The notes under the pieces are model-generated. The model saw nothing but the letters and a program-made list of their open reading frames with translations. It had not been told where the DNA came from and ran no database searches. Below, one piece after another: positions 26,720-37,053 of a stretch of 44,286 bases of DNA. Source of the stretch: Rikenellaceae bacterium. GTDB lineage: Bacteria > Bacteroidota > Bacteroidia > Bacteroidales > Rikenellaceae. The stretch is taken from the NCBI GenBank assembly GCA_017442365.1, contig JAFRZW010000009.1:1-44286 (forward strand), in the 5' to 3' direction. Positions within the stretch are counted from its first letter, which is position 1. Each line of letters starts with the position of its first letter. A program made the translations under genes and the position numbers.

Positions 26720-27469
26720 ATGAAACGCATCAAAACTTTGGCATTGCTCTTCGTGGCAGCACTGACCGTTGTCGGTTGCTCGGAGAGTGGAGCAGAGTCG
26801 GGTCGCGGTCGCCTGAGCGTCGCACTCTCGACTGATGACTCAGCCATCGATCTGACTCGCGCAAGCCTCGGTCTTACGAAGCCCGCAGCAGCGGATTTCG
26901 CGCTGACAATCTCGGACGCAACAGGCAACGTGCTGAGCGAGTGGAACTCAATCGCCGACTACGACGAAACGACTCTCTACAACGTAGGCAACTACTCGGC
27001 TAAGGCTACCTATGGTAAGACCTCGGTCGAGGCATTCGAGACCCCTTGCTTCGAGGGCACGAAGGAGTTCGCCATCATCAACGACCAAACTACCGCAGTG
27101 AAGATCACCGCTTACGTGGCTAACGCTGTGGTTAAGATCGAGTGCAGCGACGCATTCAAGAACTACTTTACCGACTACTCGTTCACGCTGACTACGGCTG
27201 CCGGCACCCAGATTCCCTTCGTTGCAGGCGAGACCCGTCGCGCGTTTATCGACCCCTATACATTCAGCATCGAGGGTTCGGCAACTACTCAGACCGGCTC
27301 GACCGTTAAGATCAGCAAGTCGTTCTCGAATATTGCCGCTAAGACGCTCTACACCGTTAAGTTCGACGTAAATTCGGGCAACGTAGGCGGTGCAAGCGTT
27401 ACCGTTACGTTCAACGACGAGCCCGTTGCCGAGATCCCCGTTGATATCGAGCTGAACGACGAAATCTAA
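26720..27469 (+). CDS. DUF4493-like lipoprotein
   Basis: This 249-aa lipoprotein has signal peptide LALLFVAALTVVGC, Cys 20, followed by SESGAE, an acidic stretch that in Bacteroidota favours surface export. The body matches the DUF4493 pattern: FALTISDATGNVLSEW, then YNVGNYSAKATYG and a FEGTKEFAIINDQTTAVKI beta-region. Two more paralogues follow in order. The layout resembles fimbrial and surface-assembly proteins, but no activity is known. It follows the previous gene by 58 bp. Confidence 0.78.
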   Translation: MKRIKTLALLFVAALTVVGCSESGAESGRGRLSVALSTDDSAIDLTRASLGLTKPAAADFALTISDATGNVLSEWNSIADYDETTLYNVGNYSAKATYGKTSVEAFETPCFEGTKEFAIINDQTTAVKITAYVANAVVKIECSDAFKNYFTDYSFTLTTAAGTQIPFVAGETRRAFIDPYTFSIEGSATTQTGSTVKISKSFSNIAAKTLYTVKFDVNSGNVGGASVTVTFNDEPVAEIPVDIELNDEI

Positions 27470-27504
27470 TCAATTTACAAACAAGACAAAACGAAAAACG
27501 AGAT

Positions 27505-28734
27505 ATGAAACTTTTCAGATTAATATCGACCGTAGCTCTCGCACTGACCATCGGTTTGGTAGGTTGCGAGCGCGACAAAATCGGTTATGGCGACAAAGAG
27601 GGTGCTACGGGCACGCTGTCGTTTATGCAGTTCGGCGTTGAGACCTCGACCGACATCGAGATCATCTCGCGTGCAGCAACTTCGGCTACTTACAACTATG
27701 TTATCCGCATCTTCGACGCCAATGGCGATCAGGTTGGCTCGGACTATATCTACGGTCAGATGCCCGAGAGCATCGTGCTCAATACGGGTACCTACTCGAT
27801 GAAGATCCAGTCGCAGTCGCAGATCCCCTCGGCCGAGTTCGAGGCACCGGTCTATGGTGCAACCGTCAATGGTATCGTAATTGAGGAGGATCAGACCACC
27901 GATTTGGGCGTTATCACTTGTAAGTTGATCAACATCAAGGTTTCGGTTGGCTACAACGAGGCTATGTGGGCTGTTCTGGGCGACGACGCAAACGTGCTGG
28001 TTGAGATCGGCGACGGTGCGCTGAACTTCGCAAAGGGCGAGTCGCAGAATGGTTACTTCGCTGCTCCTGAGGTTTCGAACGCTATGACCGTTAAGTTCGC
28101 TGGTACGGTCGATGGCAACTACGCAACGATGACCCGCGCATTTACCGATGTGAAGGCAGGTCAGTGGCGCAAGATCAACTTCATTATGACGGTTAATGAG
28201 GAGGGCGACGCTACGTTCGATGTTGTTGTCGAGGATTGGTGCGACGAGAAGGAGCTGGCTAACAACATTGAGGTCAGCGAAGAGGTTATCGGTCCCGACC
28301 CCGATGCTGGCGAGGGCGAAGAGGAGAATCCCGACGCTCCGAAGGTTATCTACAAGGGTGGCTCGGTTCCCACATCGCCGATCGTAATTACCGACGGTAT
28401 GGAACTTGGCTTTACGATCTCTGCTCCGAAGGGTATCGCAGGTCTGTCGGTTGATATCGCATCGACCAACGCCGACTTCAACAACGACGTTCTGTCGATG
28501 GGTATCTCGCCGATCGATCTGGTTAATCCGAGCGAGGCACAGATTTCGATCTGCGATATGTTCGGTCTGCCTTATGGCGCGAACCTTGTTGGTCAGACTG
28601 AGACCGCATTCGATCTGTCGGGTGCCGTTACTCCGTTGTTGGGCTTCCCCGGTACGCACTCGTTCACGCTGACCATTACCGACGCTGAGGGCAATTCGAC
28701 CTCGACCACTATCAAAATGAAAGTTAACGAATAA
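27505..28734 (+). CDS. DUF4493-like lipoprotein with extra C-terminal beta domain
   Basis: This 409-aa lipoprotein has Cys 21 in LTIGLVGC followed by ERDK. Residues about 35-245 repeat the DUF4493 pattern (YNYVIRIFDANGDQVGSD, LNTGTYSMKIQSQSQI). A Glu/Asp/Pro-rich linker, DPDAGEGEEENPDAP, joins a C-terminal domain that looks like a repeated Ig-like surface module (FTLTITDAEGNSTSTTI). It is the second of three related lipoproteins in tandem, with 35 and 14 bp to its neighbours. No catalytic motif is seen. Confidence 0.75.
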   Translation: MKLFRLISTVALALTIGLVGCERDKIGYGDKEGATGTLSFMQFGVETSTDIEIISRAATSATYNYVIRIFDANGDQVGSDYIYGQMPESIVLNTGTYSMKIQSQSQIPSAEFEAPVYGATVNGIVIEEDQTTDLGVITCKLINIKVSVGYNEAMWAVLGDDANVLVEIGDGALNFAKGESQNGYFAAPEVSNAMTVKFAGTVDGNYATMTRAFTDVKAGQWRKINFIMTVNEEGDATFDVVVEDWCDEKELANNIEVSEEVIGPDPDAGEGEEENPDAPKVIYKGGSVPTSPIVITDGMELGFTISAPKGIAGLSVDIASTNADFNNDVLSMGISPIDLVNPSEAQISICDMFGLPYGANLVGQTETAFDLSGAVTPLLGFPGTHSFTLTITDAEGNSTSTTIKMKVNE

Positions 28735-28748
28735 TCAAACCGAAACAG

Positions 28749-30527
28749 ATGAAAAAGATCATAACATACATTGCACTTGGTCTTGCCGTAGCCTTCGGTG
28801 CGACTTCGTGCAGCCAAGACAACACTCCCGTCGAGGGTAAGGGCGAATTTGCGCTCAAAGTCTTGTTTGACGACCAGACTCGTGCCACGGCCGAGGAGCT
28901 GGCTGCAAATTGCACAATCAATATCTACAACTCGGAGGGTCTGATCCGCACCTATAATGGTGTGGAGGCTATGCCCTCGAAGATGTGGCTCGTTACGGGC
29001 GACTACCGATGCGACGTGCTGGCCGGTACCGAGAGTGCAGCCTCGTTCACCGACAAGACCTACAAAGGCTCTAAGTCGTTCACTATCAGCGCAGGCGCAA
29101 CTACAACGGTAAGCATTGAGTGCCGCGTGAATAACGTGGTTGCAGCAGTTGCTTTCGACGCTACAATCGCTGACCAATTCTCGACTTTCGAGGCTCAGGT
29201 GGGTGGCGAGCTAACTGCCGAGAAGGCTCTGACCTTCAACGCTACGAGCGCTTCGGTTGGTTACTTCACACTCGACAAAAACACCACCGCATTGCAGTGG
29301 CAGTTCTCGGGTACGCACGTTAAGTATGGCGCCTTCACCAAGTCGGGCACCATCGAGGGCGTTGAGAAGGGCAAGAAATATACGCTGACCTTCACCTACA
29401 CCAAGGGCACTCCTGAGGGTGATCTGGCATTCGACATCGAGGTTGTCAAGACCACCGAGGACATCGAGGACAACATCATCTTCGAGGCCGATCCTACGGG
29501 CGTTGCAGCCGTAGGCAAGTGGGAGGTTTGGGCTACCCACGCTACGCTCAAAGCAAACGTTTCGGAGAGCGAGTTCGGCTCGGAGGGTATCGCAATTCAG
29601 GTACGCGCTCAGGGCTCGGAGGAGTGGACCGTTATCGACGCTGAGAAGGCAGGCGACAACCTCTTCTCGGTTGTTGCAGCCGGTCTGAACCCCGAAACCA
29701 CCTATGAGTATCAGTTGGTTATCAATGGTGAGGCAGTAGGCACGTCGAAGACATTCACCACCGACTACGTAACGACACTCCCCAACGCAGGAATGGAGGA
29801 TTGGAACTCGGACGAGGGTTGGCCTATGCCCTACGCTACGGGTGGCACCTCGTGGTGGGGCAACGGTAACAAGGCTGCCGATATGGCAGGTTTGGTGATC
29901 AGCGAGAGCGACGCCTCGACTTACTCGGAGGGTACCAAGTCGGCTAAGCTGAGCGGTAAGCAGATCAAGATTCTGACCATCGATAAGGTCGCTCCGGGTA
30001 ACCTGTTCTCGGGTTCGTTCGTTGCAACCGTAGGCACGAAGGGTGGTAAGGTTAATTTCGGCCGTCCGTTCACGGCACGCCCGTCGGCATTGAAGGTCGA
30101 TTACAAATACACTTGTGGCGCAATTACCCACGACGAGGGTGGTCCGTCGGACGACACTACCCCGCACGGAGTGGGCGATCCCGACCGTTGCCACATCTAT
30201 ATCGCACTGGGCGATTGGGATTACAAGACCTATGGCGGCTCGGCCGAGAGCCCCGTACAGGTAAATACGACCGACGTTTCGACTCTATTCAACCCCAACA
30301 GCGACGCTGTGATCGCTTATGGCGAGCTGGTTAAGGGCGAGAGCGTAAGCGATTGGACCGAGGCAGTTATCCGCTTGAAGTACAAGGATACCGAGCGTCG
30401 TCCCACGCACATCATCATCTCGTGCTCGTCGTCGAAGCTGGGCGACTACCTGACCGGTAGCTACAACAGCGTGCTTTGGGTCGATGATTTCGAGTTGATC
30501 TACGACCAGAATGTCGTAACTGAATAA
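28749..30527 (+). CDS. DUF4493-FN3-PCMD lipoprotein
   Basis: This 592-aa lipoprotein has Cys 21 in LAVAFGATSC followed by SQDN. Three modules are visible. A DUF4493-like N-terminal part runs to about residue 235. An FN3-like domain covers about 255-345, ending YEYQLVINGEAVGTSKTFTT. A PCMD-like C-terminal domain runs from about 350, starting LPNAGMEDWNSDEGWPM, with GDPDRCHIYIALGDWDY and ending VLWVDDFELIYD. PCMD is annotated only as a putative carbohydrate metabolism domain. The same FN3-PCMD pair recurs in the last gene of the operon. Likely surface-exposed and glycan-related, which is inference. Confidence 0.8.
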   Translation: MKKIITYIALGLAVAFGATSCSQDNTPVEGKGEFALKVLFDDQTRATAEELAANCTINIYNSEGLIRTYNGVEAMPSKMWLVTGDYRCDVLAGTESAASFTDKTYKGSKSFTISAGATTTVSIECRVNNVVAAVAFDATIADQFSTFEAQVGGELTAEKALTFNATSASVGYFTLDKNTTALQWQFSGTHVKYGAFTKSGTIEGVEKGKKYTLTFTYTKGTPEGDLAFDIEVVKTTEDIEDNIIFEADPTGVAAVGKWEVWATHATLKANVSESEFGSEGIAIQVRAQGSEEWTVIDAEKAGDNLFSVVAAGLNPETTYEYQLVINGEAVGTSKTFTTDYVTTLPNAGMEDWNSDEGWPMPYATGGTSWWGNGNKAADMAGLVISESDASTYSEGTKSAKLSGKQIKILTIDKVAPGNLFSGSFVATVGTKGGKVNFGRPFTARPSALKVDYKYTCGAITHDEGGPSDDTTPHGVGDPDRCHIYIALGDWDYKTYGGSAESPVQVNTTDVSTLFNPNSDAVIAYGELVKGESVSDWTEAVIRLKYKDTERRPTHIIISCSSSKLGDYLTGSYNSVLWVDDFELIYDQNVVTE

Positions 30528-30548
30528 AATTTACTCTACCAAACTACA

Positions 30549-31286
30549 ATGTTTAGAAAGATTTTTCTGACACTGATGCTGATTGCAGCGGGCACGCTCA
30601 GTGCCCGCGCGCAGCATTTTGATCGAGGTATCGAAACCAACGCTACGGTCTTCGTCCCCAAGGGGCAGTGGATCGTGGGCGGTAACGTTTCGTACTCGAC
30701 CCACGACAACGAGAATTACAAGTTCTTGGTCATCGAAGATATCAACTCGACGGGTTACAACTTCAAGGTCAGCCCGATGTTCGCCTACGCCATTAAGGAC
30801 AATATGGCACTTGGTGCGCGCGTGGGCTACAACCGACAGTTGCTCAAAATCAACAATGCCGATCTGAACCTCGGTGAGGAGTTGAATCTGGGCGTTTCGG
30901 ACTATTACAGTCTGAAACACACCACAACCGGTAGCGCGATCTATCGTTACTACATCACGCTGGGCAAGAGCAAGCGTTTCGCGCTGTTCAACGAGATGCA
31001 GCTCTCGTATGGCTATGGCCAATCGAAGCTGGTCGATAGCAGTGGCGACGCCGTAACGGGCACCTACGAAACCACCAACGACTTTGCAATCGGTTGCTCG
31101 CCCGGTCTGGTTGCCTTCATCAACAATAGTATCGCAGTGGAGGTCAATGTGGGTGTGCTCGGTTTCAACTATACCCATACCAAGCAGGTAACCGATCAGG
31201 TCTATGTCGGCTATCGTCGCTCATCGCAGATGAACTTCAAGATCAACATCTTCTCCATCGCGCTGGGTATTGCATTCTACTTGTAA
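30549..31286 (+). CDS. Outer-membrane beta-barrel protein
   Basis: This 245-aa protein has a signal peptide ending ARAQ and no lipobox. The rest alternates amphipathic strands and turns, with FVPKGQWIVGGNVSYSTHD near the start and a C-terminal strand IALGIAFYL ending in a hydrophobic residue, the signature of an outer-membrane barrel. It may anchor the lipoproteins of the operon or act as a pore. The next gene is a paralogue. Confidence 0.72.
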   Translation: MFRKIFLTLMLIAAGTLSARAQHFDRGIETNATVFVPKGQWIVGGNVSYSTHDNENYKFLVIEDINSTGYNFKVSPMFAYAIKDNMALGARVGYNRQLLKINNADLNLGEELNLGVSDYYSLKHTTTGSAIYRYYITLGKSKRFALFNEMQLSYGYGQSKLVDSSGDAVTGTYETTNDFAIGCSPGLVAFINNSIAVEVNVGVLGFNYTHTKQVTDQVYVGYRRSSQMNFKINIFSIALGIAFYL

Positions 31287-31303
31287 AAAGCTCGCTGATC
31301 GAA

Positions 31304-32155
31304 ATGAGATTTATCGAAAAGATAACATACCTGCTCCTCGTCAGCCTCTTTGCAGCTGGCACCGCAACCGCAACGACCACCAACATTGGGGACGATTCGG
31401 TTACCGTTGCCTCACCCGCAAAGCGAACGAAGATCCAGCTCGCCGATTCGGCCTCGCGTGTGATTCGAGTGCCGAACGAGGGGGCGCGCGTCGATCGTGG
31501 CATCTACCAATACCTGTTCATTCCTAAGGGGCAGGTAATTGCCGGTGCAACGCTCTCGTATGCACACCTCAATAGCGACGACAGCCAATATCTGCTGATG
31601 ATCGACGGCTTGCAGGCTGAGTGCTCGATGACGCGCATATCGCCATTTATCGGCATTAGCTACGCTAAAAATCAGGTGCTTGGAGCACGCTTCGCTTATC
31701 AGCTGACACGAGGCAAGGTCGATCACGTCGAGCTGCAAGTGGGCGATAGCGAAGATTATTCGTTCGCACTGAGCGATGTCGATATCGAACAGCGAAGCTA
31801 TGCAGGTGCGCTGTTCCATCGCGCCTACATCGGATTGGATCTGCGCGGACGTTTCGCCCTCTTCAACGAAACCCGCATCGAGCTCTCGTTCGGACGCAAT
31901 AGGTTCAACTACGGCGAAAAAACGCTCGACCAATATACCAAAAACCGCCAAGTGGGCGTTACGTTCCACCCGGGCGTTGCAGTCTGCATTATGAACAATG
32001 TGAGTATGCACGCCTCGATCGGTGTGGGCGGTGTGCGCCTCTCGGATTCGCGCGTCTATGACGGAGCGGAGATGATCGGCAAACGTACGGCAATGAATGC
32101 CAACTTCCGCATCAACCTAACAGATATTTCACTCGGCATTACGCTACACTTATAA
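31304..32155 (+). CDS. Outer-membrane beta-barrel protein, paralogue of the preceding gene
   Basis: This 283-aa protein has a signal peptide (LLLVSLFAAGTATA). Its core repeats the layout of the upstream protein: FIPKGQVIAGATLSYAHL, then a QYLLMIDGLQ stretch, an NQVLGARFAYQL strand, FALFNETRIELSFGRNRF, and the last strand ISLGITLHL. Tandem duplication and divergence are likely. It follows the first barrel by 17 bp and precedes the final lipoprotein by 4 bp. Confidence 0.72.
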   Translation: MRFIEKITYLLLVSLFAAGTATATTTNIGDDSVTVASPAKRTKIQLADSASRVIRVPNEGARVDRGIYQYLFIPKGQVIAGATLSYAHLNSDDSQYLLMIDGLQAECSMTRISPFIGISYAKNQVLGARFAYQLTRGKVDHVELQVGDSEDYSFALSDVDIEQRSYAGALFHRAYIGLDLRGRFALFNETRIELSFGRNRFNYGEKTLDQYTKNRQVGVTFHPGVAVCIMNNVSMHASIGVGGVRLSDSRVYDGAEMIGKRTAMNANFRINLTDISLGITLHL

Positions 32156-32159
32156 TACG

Positions 32160-33737
32160 ATGATTATGAAACGATTAACGTTTATAGTAACCATAGCAGC
32201 CACCTTGGCAACGCTCACGAGCTGCATCAAGAACGACATTCCGCTGCCTACGATTCAGGCTACATTCACAGCCTTCGAGGTGGAGGGTGCCGCACGCGCT
32301 CCGAAGATCGACCGACAGTTGCAGACCGTAACGGTCTATGTTGACGAATGGACCGATCCACGCTCGGTGAAGGTCGATAGCGTCGCTTTCAACGAGGGCG
32401 AGCCGGTGAAGGCCTCGGTCGATTTCTCGCAGCCGTTGAACCTCTCGTCGCCGCTGCCCGTAACGCTCTCACTCTATCAGGATTACGAGTGGGATATCCG
32501 CTCGGAGCAGGTGATCGAACGCTACTTCGAGGTTGAAGGTCAGGTGGGTGATGCCGACATCGATTACATCAACCACCGCGTGGTAACACTCGTTACAGCG
32601 GCTACCGACGTGCGCAATGTGAAGGTTAAGCGCGCGAAGTTGGGCCCTGCAAACCTGACCACCGAGAGCCCCGCAATCACCTCGCTCACAGATTTTTCGA
32701 CCGAGCAGAAGGTCGATATCTCGTACTACGGCAAGACCGAGCATTGGACTATCTATGTGGTCAATTCGCTCTCGTCGATCGAGATGAAGAGTGCCGATGC
32801 CTGGACCCGCGTGGCGTGGCTCGAAGCCAATGGTGTGGCGGGTGCCGACAACGGTTTTATGTACCGCGTGAAGGGCTCGGAGCAGTGGACCGACCTGCCC
32901 GACGAGCAGATTACAGCCTCGGCAAGTGGCACATTCAAGGGTTGCTTGAAGGGTCTGCAACCGCTGACCGAATACGAATATTACGCCTACTGCAACTCGG
33001 ACGTAACCGAGGTGGGGACATTCACCACCGAGGCAGAAGTGCCTCTGCCCAATGGTTCGTTCGACGATTGGCACCAAGAGGGCAAGGTGTGGAATCCGTG
33101 GGCAGTGGGTGGCACAAAGTTCTGGGATACGGGTAACAAAGGTGCCACATCGGTTGGCGCAAGCAACTCTGTTCCAACGGCTGACGCCTGCCCCGCAAAT
33201 CCGAATGGACAGGCGGCGTTCCTCGAAACCAAGTATATCGTCATCAAATTGGCGGCCGGAAACCTCTACATCGGCGACTACGTCAAGACCGACGGCACGA
33301 ACGGCATTCTCGATATGGGTCGCGAATGGACTACCCGCCCCACCAAGTTGCGCGGCTGGTACAAGTATCAGCCCCAGCCGATGAACATCGTTTCAGACGA
33401 GTTGGCACACCTCAATCTCAAAGGCAAGAACGACACGTGTAATATCTATATGTTGCTCGGCGATTGGGACGCTCCCGTACAGGTGCGCACCAACCCCCGC
33501 AACCGCAAGTTGATCGACTTCAACGACCCGAAGATCATCGCCGTAGCGCAGCTGCAAAGTGGCGACGTGGTATCGGAGTACAAGCAGTTCGAGATCGAAT
33601 TTGAGTATCGCTCGACCTCGCGCAAACCGAAGTACCTGATCTGCGTGATCTCGGCCAGCAAGTATGGCGACTACTTTACGGGTGGCGACGGCTCGCTGCT
33701 GACGGTCGATGAATTTGAACTTGATTATGACTATTAA
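32160..33737 (+). CDS. FN3-PCMD lipoprotein
   Basis: This 525-aa lipoprotein has Cys 22 in TLATLTSC followed by IKND. The ATG at 32166 is an equally good start. The N-terminal 200 residues have beta repeats not recognised. The FN3-like segment ends LQPLTEYEYYAYCNSDVTEV. The PCMD-like end starts LPNGSFDDWHQEGKVWNPW, then NDTCNIYMLLGDWDAPVQV and LTVDEFELDYDY, parallel to the 592-aa protein. It is the last gene of the operon. Confidence 0.78.
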   Translation: MIMKRLTFIVTIAATLATLTSCIKNDIPLPTIQATFTAFEVEGAARAPKIDRQLQTVTVYVDEWTDPRSVKVDSVAFNEGEPVKASVDFSQPLNLSSPLPVTLSLYQDYEWDIRSEQVIERYFEVEGQVGDADIDYINHRVVTLVTAATDVRNVKVKRAKLGPANLTTESPAITSLTDFSTEQKVDISYYGKTEHWTIYVVNSLSSIEMKSADAWTRVAWLEANGVAGADNGFMYRVKGSEQWTDLPDEQITASASGTFKGCLKGLQPLTEYEYYAYCNSDVTEVGTFTTEAEVPLPNGSFDDWHQEGKVWNPWAVGGTKFWDTGNKGATSVGASNSVPTADACPANPNGQAAFLETKYIVIKLAAGNLYIGDYVKTDGTNGILDMGREWTTRPTKLRGWYKYQPQPMNIVSDELAHLNLKGKNDTCNIYMLLGDWDAPVQVRTNPRNRKLIDFNDPKIIAVAQLQSGDVVSEYKQFEIEFEYRSTSRKPKYLICVISASKYGDYFTGGDGSLLTVDEFELDYDY

Positions 33738-33832
33738 TTATTCATAACTCCCATTGTCGCGAGCTCGGATTCAATGTGGCGTTGTCCGAGTGATGAAGCG
33801 GCAATATTCTCACTCCCTTTTTTATTCTCGCA

Positions 33833-33866
33833 GGTGGAGGCCGACGGACGTCGCCCTCCACCACTC
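33833..33866 (+). terminator. Hairpin after the lipoprotein operon
   Basis: GGTGGAGG (33833-33840) pairs with CCTCCACC (33855-33862) and is followed by a short pyrimidine/T run. It lies about 95 bp after the last stop codon. Confidence 0.55.
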
Positions 33867-33870
33867 TTTT

Positions 33871-33891
33871 CCCGCCATATGGGCGGGTTTT
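33871..33891 (+). terminator. Second hairpin with T-run
   Basis: CCCGCC (33871-33876) and GGCGGG (33882-33887) with a 5-base loop and TTTT after it: a compact terminator. A partial copy of the same hairpin, GCCATATGGGCGGGG, is at 33973-33987. Confidence 0.6.
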
Positions 33892-33991
33892 ACTATTTTC
33901 GGTCATCGCGAATTATAATCAGTTAGCAAAACTACTATCCATATTTCAAATCTTCTACTTTTTAGCCTCTTAGCCATATGGGCGGGGATTC

Positions 33992-34054
33992 ACAATTCAC
34001 AATTCACAATTCACAATTCACAATTCACAATTCACAATTCAAAATTCAAAATTC
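33992..34054. repeat. Tandem 7-bp repeat array, ACAATTC
   Basis: Seven perfect copies of ACAATTC (33992-34040) are followed by two AAAATTC variants to 34054. The 615-bp gap between the lipoprotein operon and the symporter holds no gene; it contains two terminator hairpins, this array, a 103-bp repeat, and a promoter for the symporter. Confidence 0.9.
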
Positions 34055-34101
34055 AAGATTAAAAATTATTCTTTTTACTTAATAATTAAAAATAAAAAAA
34101 G

Positions 34102-34204
34102 AAGAAAAACGTATTATCACTAAAAGCGACACGCACCTTCGGGGGCTGGGGCGGTCGCCGAAGGCGAGCCCCCGAAGGTGTGTCAAAATCGAAGATTTTG
34201 CCAA
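34102..34204 (+). repeat. 103-bp hairpin-rich repeat, copy 1
   Basis: An inverted copy lies at 37054-37156 with one mismatch over 103 bp. The core is a perfect 14-bp palindrome arm pair: CACCTTCGGGGGCT (34134-34147) and AGCCCCCGAAGGTG (34167-34180), with an inner CGCC/GGCG hairpin. A second small hairpin AAAATC-GAA-GATTTT (34185-34199) follows. It resembles a REP or MITE-like intergenic element. Confidence 0.9.
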
Positions 34205-34259
34205 ATAATTCTGAATCCTCGTGCGCACTCCGCACAAAAACGCCAACCGCATTTGGACG

Positions 34260-34291
34260 TTTGAGATATTTTTTGCAATTTTGTATATTCG
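34260..34291 (+). promoter_or_regulatory. Predicted promoter for the DAACS symporter
   Basis: TTTG at 34260-34263, 20 bp, then TATATTCG at 34284-34291, one mismatch from TAnnTTTG. The gene starts 61 bp downstream. Confidence 0.5.
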
Positions 34292-34352
34292 GAGTTGTGT
34301 GTAAAGCTCCGTGCACTAATTCGTTCGCAACGAGAACCTCAAAAAAACAACT

Positions 34353-35513
34353 ATGAAATTGCCTAAACTCGGTCTGCTGCCGAAAATTATCGTCGCAATC
34401 CTCGTCGGTATCCTCTGCGGATTGTTCTTCCCCGATGCGCTCACTCGTGTATTTCTGACGTTCAATTCGCTCTTTGGCAATTTTCTCTCGTTCATCATTC
34501 CGCTGCTGATCATCGGATTGGTTACCCCCGGCATTGCCGACTTGGGTCGTAGTGCGGGTCGATTGCTGGCAATCACCGCTGCATTGGCCTACGCCTTTAC
34601 GCTGATGTCGGGATTTATGACCTACGGTGCGTGCGAGGCGATCTACCCTACCCTGCTGCGCAGTGCCGAGCTGCCCGATCTGGGTGAGCAGACGGCCGCC
34701 CTCGCGCCCTACTTCACGGTCGATATGCCCCCGCTGATGGGCGTAATGAGTGCCCTGATCGCTGCATTTGTGATGGGTTTGGGTATCGCCTACTGCGAAG
34801 CGAAGACAATCAAGAGCGCCTTCGACGAGTTTAAGGCGATCATCACGACCGTAATCACCAGCATAATCATACCGCTGTTACCCTTGTATATCTTCGGTAT
34901 CTTCCTGCAAATCACCGTTTCGGGACAAGTGGCGGCGATTATGGGCGTGTTCCTGAAATTGATCATTCTGATCTTCGCGCTAACCGTACTGCTGCTTGTG
35001 GTACAATTTTCGATTGCGGGCGTGGTGGCGAAGAAGAATCCATTCAAGATGTTGCGTACGATGATGACCGCCTACTTCACTGCGCTCGGCACGCAGTCGT
35101 CGGCAGCAACGATCCCCGTAACGCTCTCTCAAACCCTCAAATTGGGCGTGCGTCCCGAGCTGGCGTCGTTCACCGTGCCTCTGTGCGCTACGATCCACCT
35201 GTCGGGTAGCACGATGAAGATCGTCGCCTGCGCGTTAGCAATTATGATTCTGACGAGCAACGGCGTTTCGGTGCTCGATATGTCGGCATTCATTATGATG
35301 TTGGGCGTAACTATGGTGGCCGCACCGGGTGTGCCGGGAGGAGCAATTATGGCAGCCGTCGGCGTGCTCGAATCGATGCTCTGTTTTGACGAAATGCAGA
35401 TCGGATTGATGATCGCACTCTACATCGCAATGGATAGTTTTGGCACCGCTACGAACGTTACGGGCGATGGCGCAGTGTCGGTTATAGTGGATAAAATGTA
35501 TAAAGGCGATTGA
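34353..35513 (+). CDS. Dicarboxylate/amino acid:cation symporter (DAACS family)
   Basis: This 386-aa integral membrane protein has eight or so hydrophobic segments. The key DAACS regions are FGNFLSFIIPLLIIGLVTPG, the serine-rich HP1 tip TALGTQSSAATIPVTL, HP2 GVPGGAIMAAVG, and the substrate/cation helix MDSFGTATNVTGDGAVSV. The family couples uptake of glutamate, aspartate, serine or C4-dicarboxylates to sodium or protons. The substrate cannot be told from sequence alone. It is upstream of eno but eno has its own promoter. Confidence 0.88.
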   Translation: MKLPKLGLLPKIIVAILVGILCGLFFPDALTRVFLTFNSLFGNFLSFIIPLLIIGLVTPGIADLGRSAGRLLAITAALAYAFTLMSGFMTYGACEAIYPTLLRSAELPDLGEQTAALAPYFTVDMPPLMGVMSALIAAFVMGLGIAYCEAKTIKSAFDEFKAIITTVITSIIIPLLPLYIFGIFLQITVSGQVAAIMGVFLKLIILIFALTVLLLVVQFSIAGVVAKKNPFKMLRTMMTAYFTALGTQSSAATIPVTLSQTLKLGVRPELASFTVPLCATIHLSGSTMKIVACALAIMILTSNGVSVLDMSAFIMMLGVTMVAAPGVPGGAIMAAVGVLESMLCFDEMQIGLMIALYIAMDSFGTATNVTGDGAVSVIVDKMYKGD

Positions 35514-35529
35514 TTGCGTGCGATTTTCT

Positions 35530-35559
35530 TTTGAGATTCGGAAGAAAACCGTAAATTTG
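35530..35559 (+). promoter_or_regulatory. Predicted enolase promoter
   Basis: TTTG at 35530-35533, 18 bp, then TAAATTTG at 35552-35559, an exact -7 match. It leaves a leader of about 65 bases before eno. Confidence 0.6.
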
Positions 35560-35614
35560 CAACGCAAATTGAGTGTAAAGCAAATATAAGCACATATAAA
35601 CAATAACTAATTAA

Positions 35615-36916
<1,302 letters not shown>

Positions 36917-36939
36917 TTCGATCGACTTTCGAAATAATG

Positions 36940-36969
36940 AAGGGCTGCGTTTCGACGCGGCCCTTTTTT
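36940..36969 (+). terminator. Rho-independent terminator of eno
   Basis: AAGGGCTGCG and CGCGGCCCTT form a stem around TTTCGA, with one T-G mismatch, followed by TTTTTT. It ends about 50 bp after the stop codon. The rest of the 346-bp gap to the next gene holds the 103-bp repeat copy 2, a small hairpin CACGCC-GGCGTG (37030-37047) and a terminator for the opposite strand. Confidence 0.8.
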
Positions 36970-37053
36970 GTAATTCAAGATTCAAGATTGATCATTGCTA
37001 CCAATGATTTAGGTCGCAATACAAAAAACCACGCCCTTAGAGGCGTGTCATCA

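Noticed and set aside
24907..28659. Long antisense frames over the lipoprotein genes (up to 379 codons)
   Set aside because: They arise from G+C-rich codon use on the opposite strand; the proteins are low-complexity, and the sense genes have signal peptides and family motifs.
33992..34054. CRISPR array
   Set aside because: The units are 7 bp with no spacers, and no cas genes are present.
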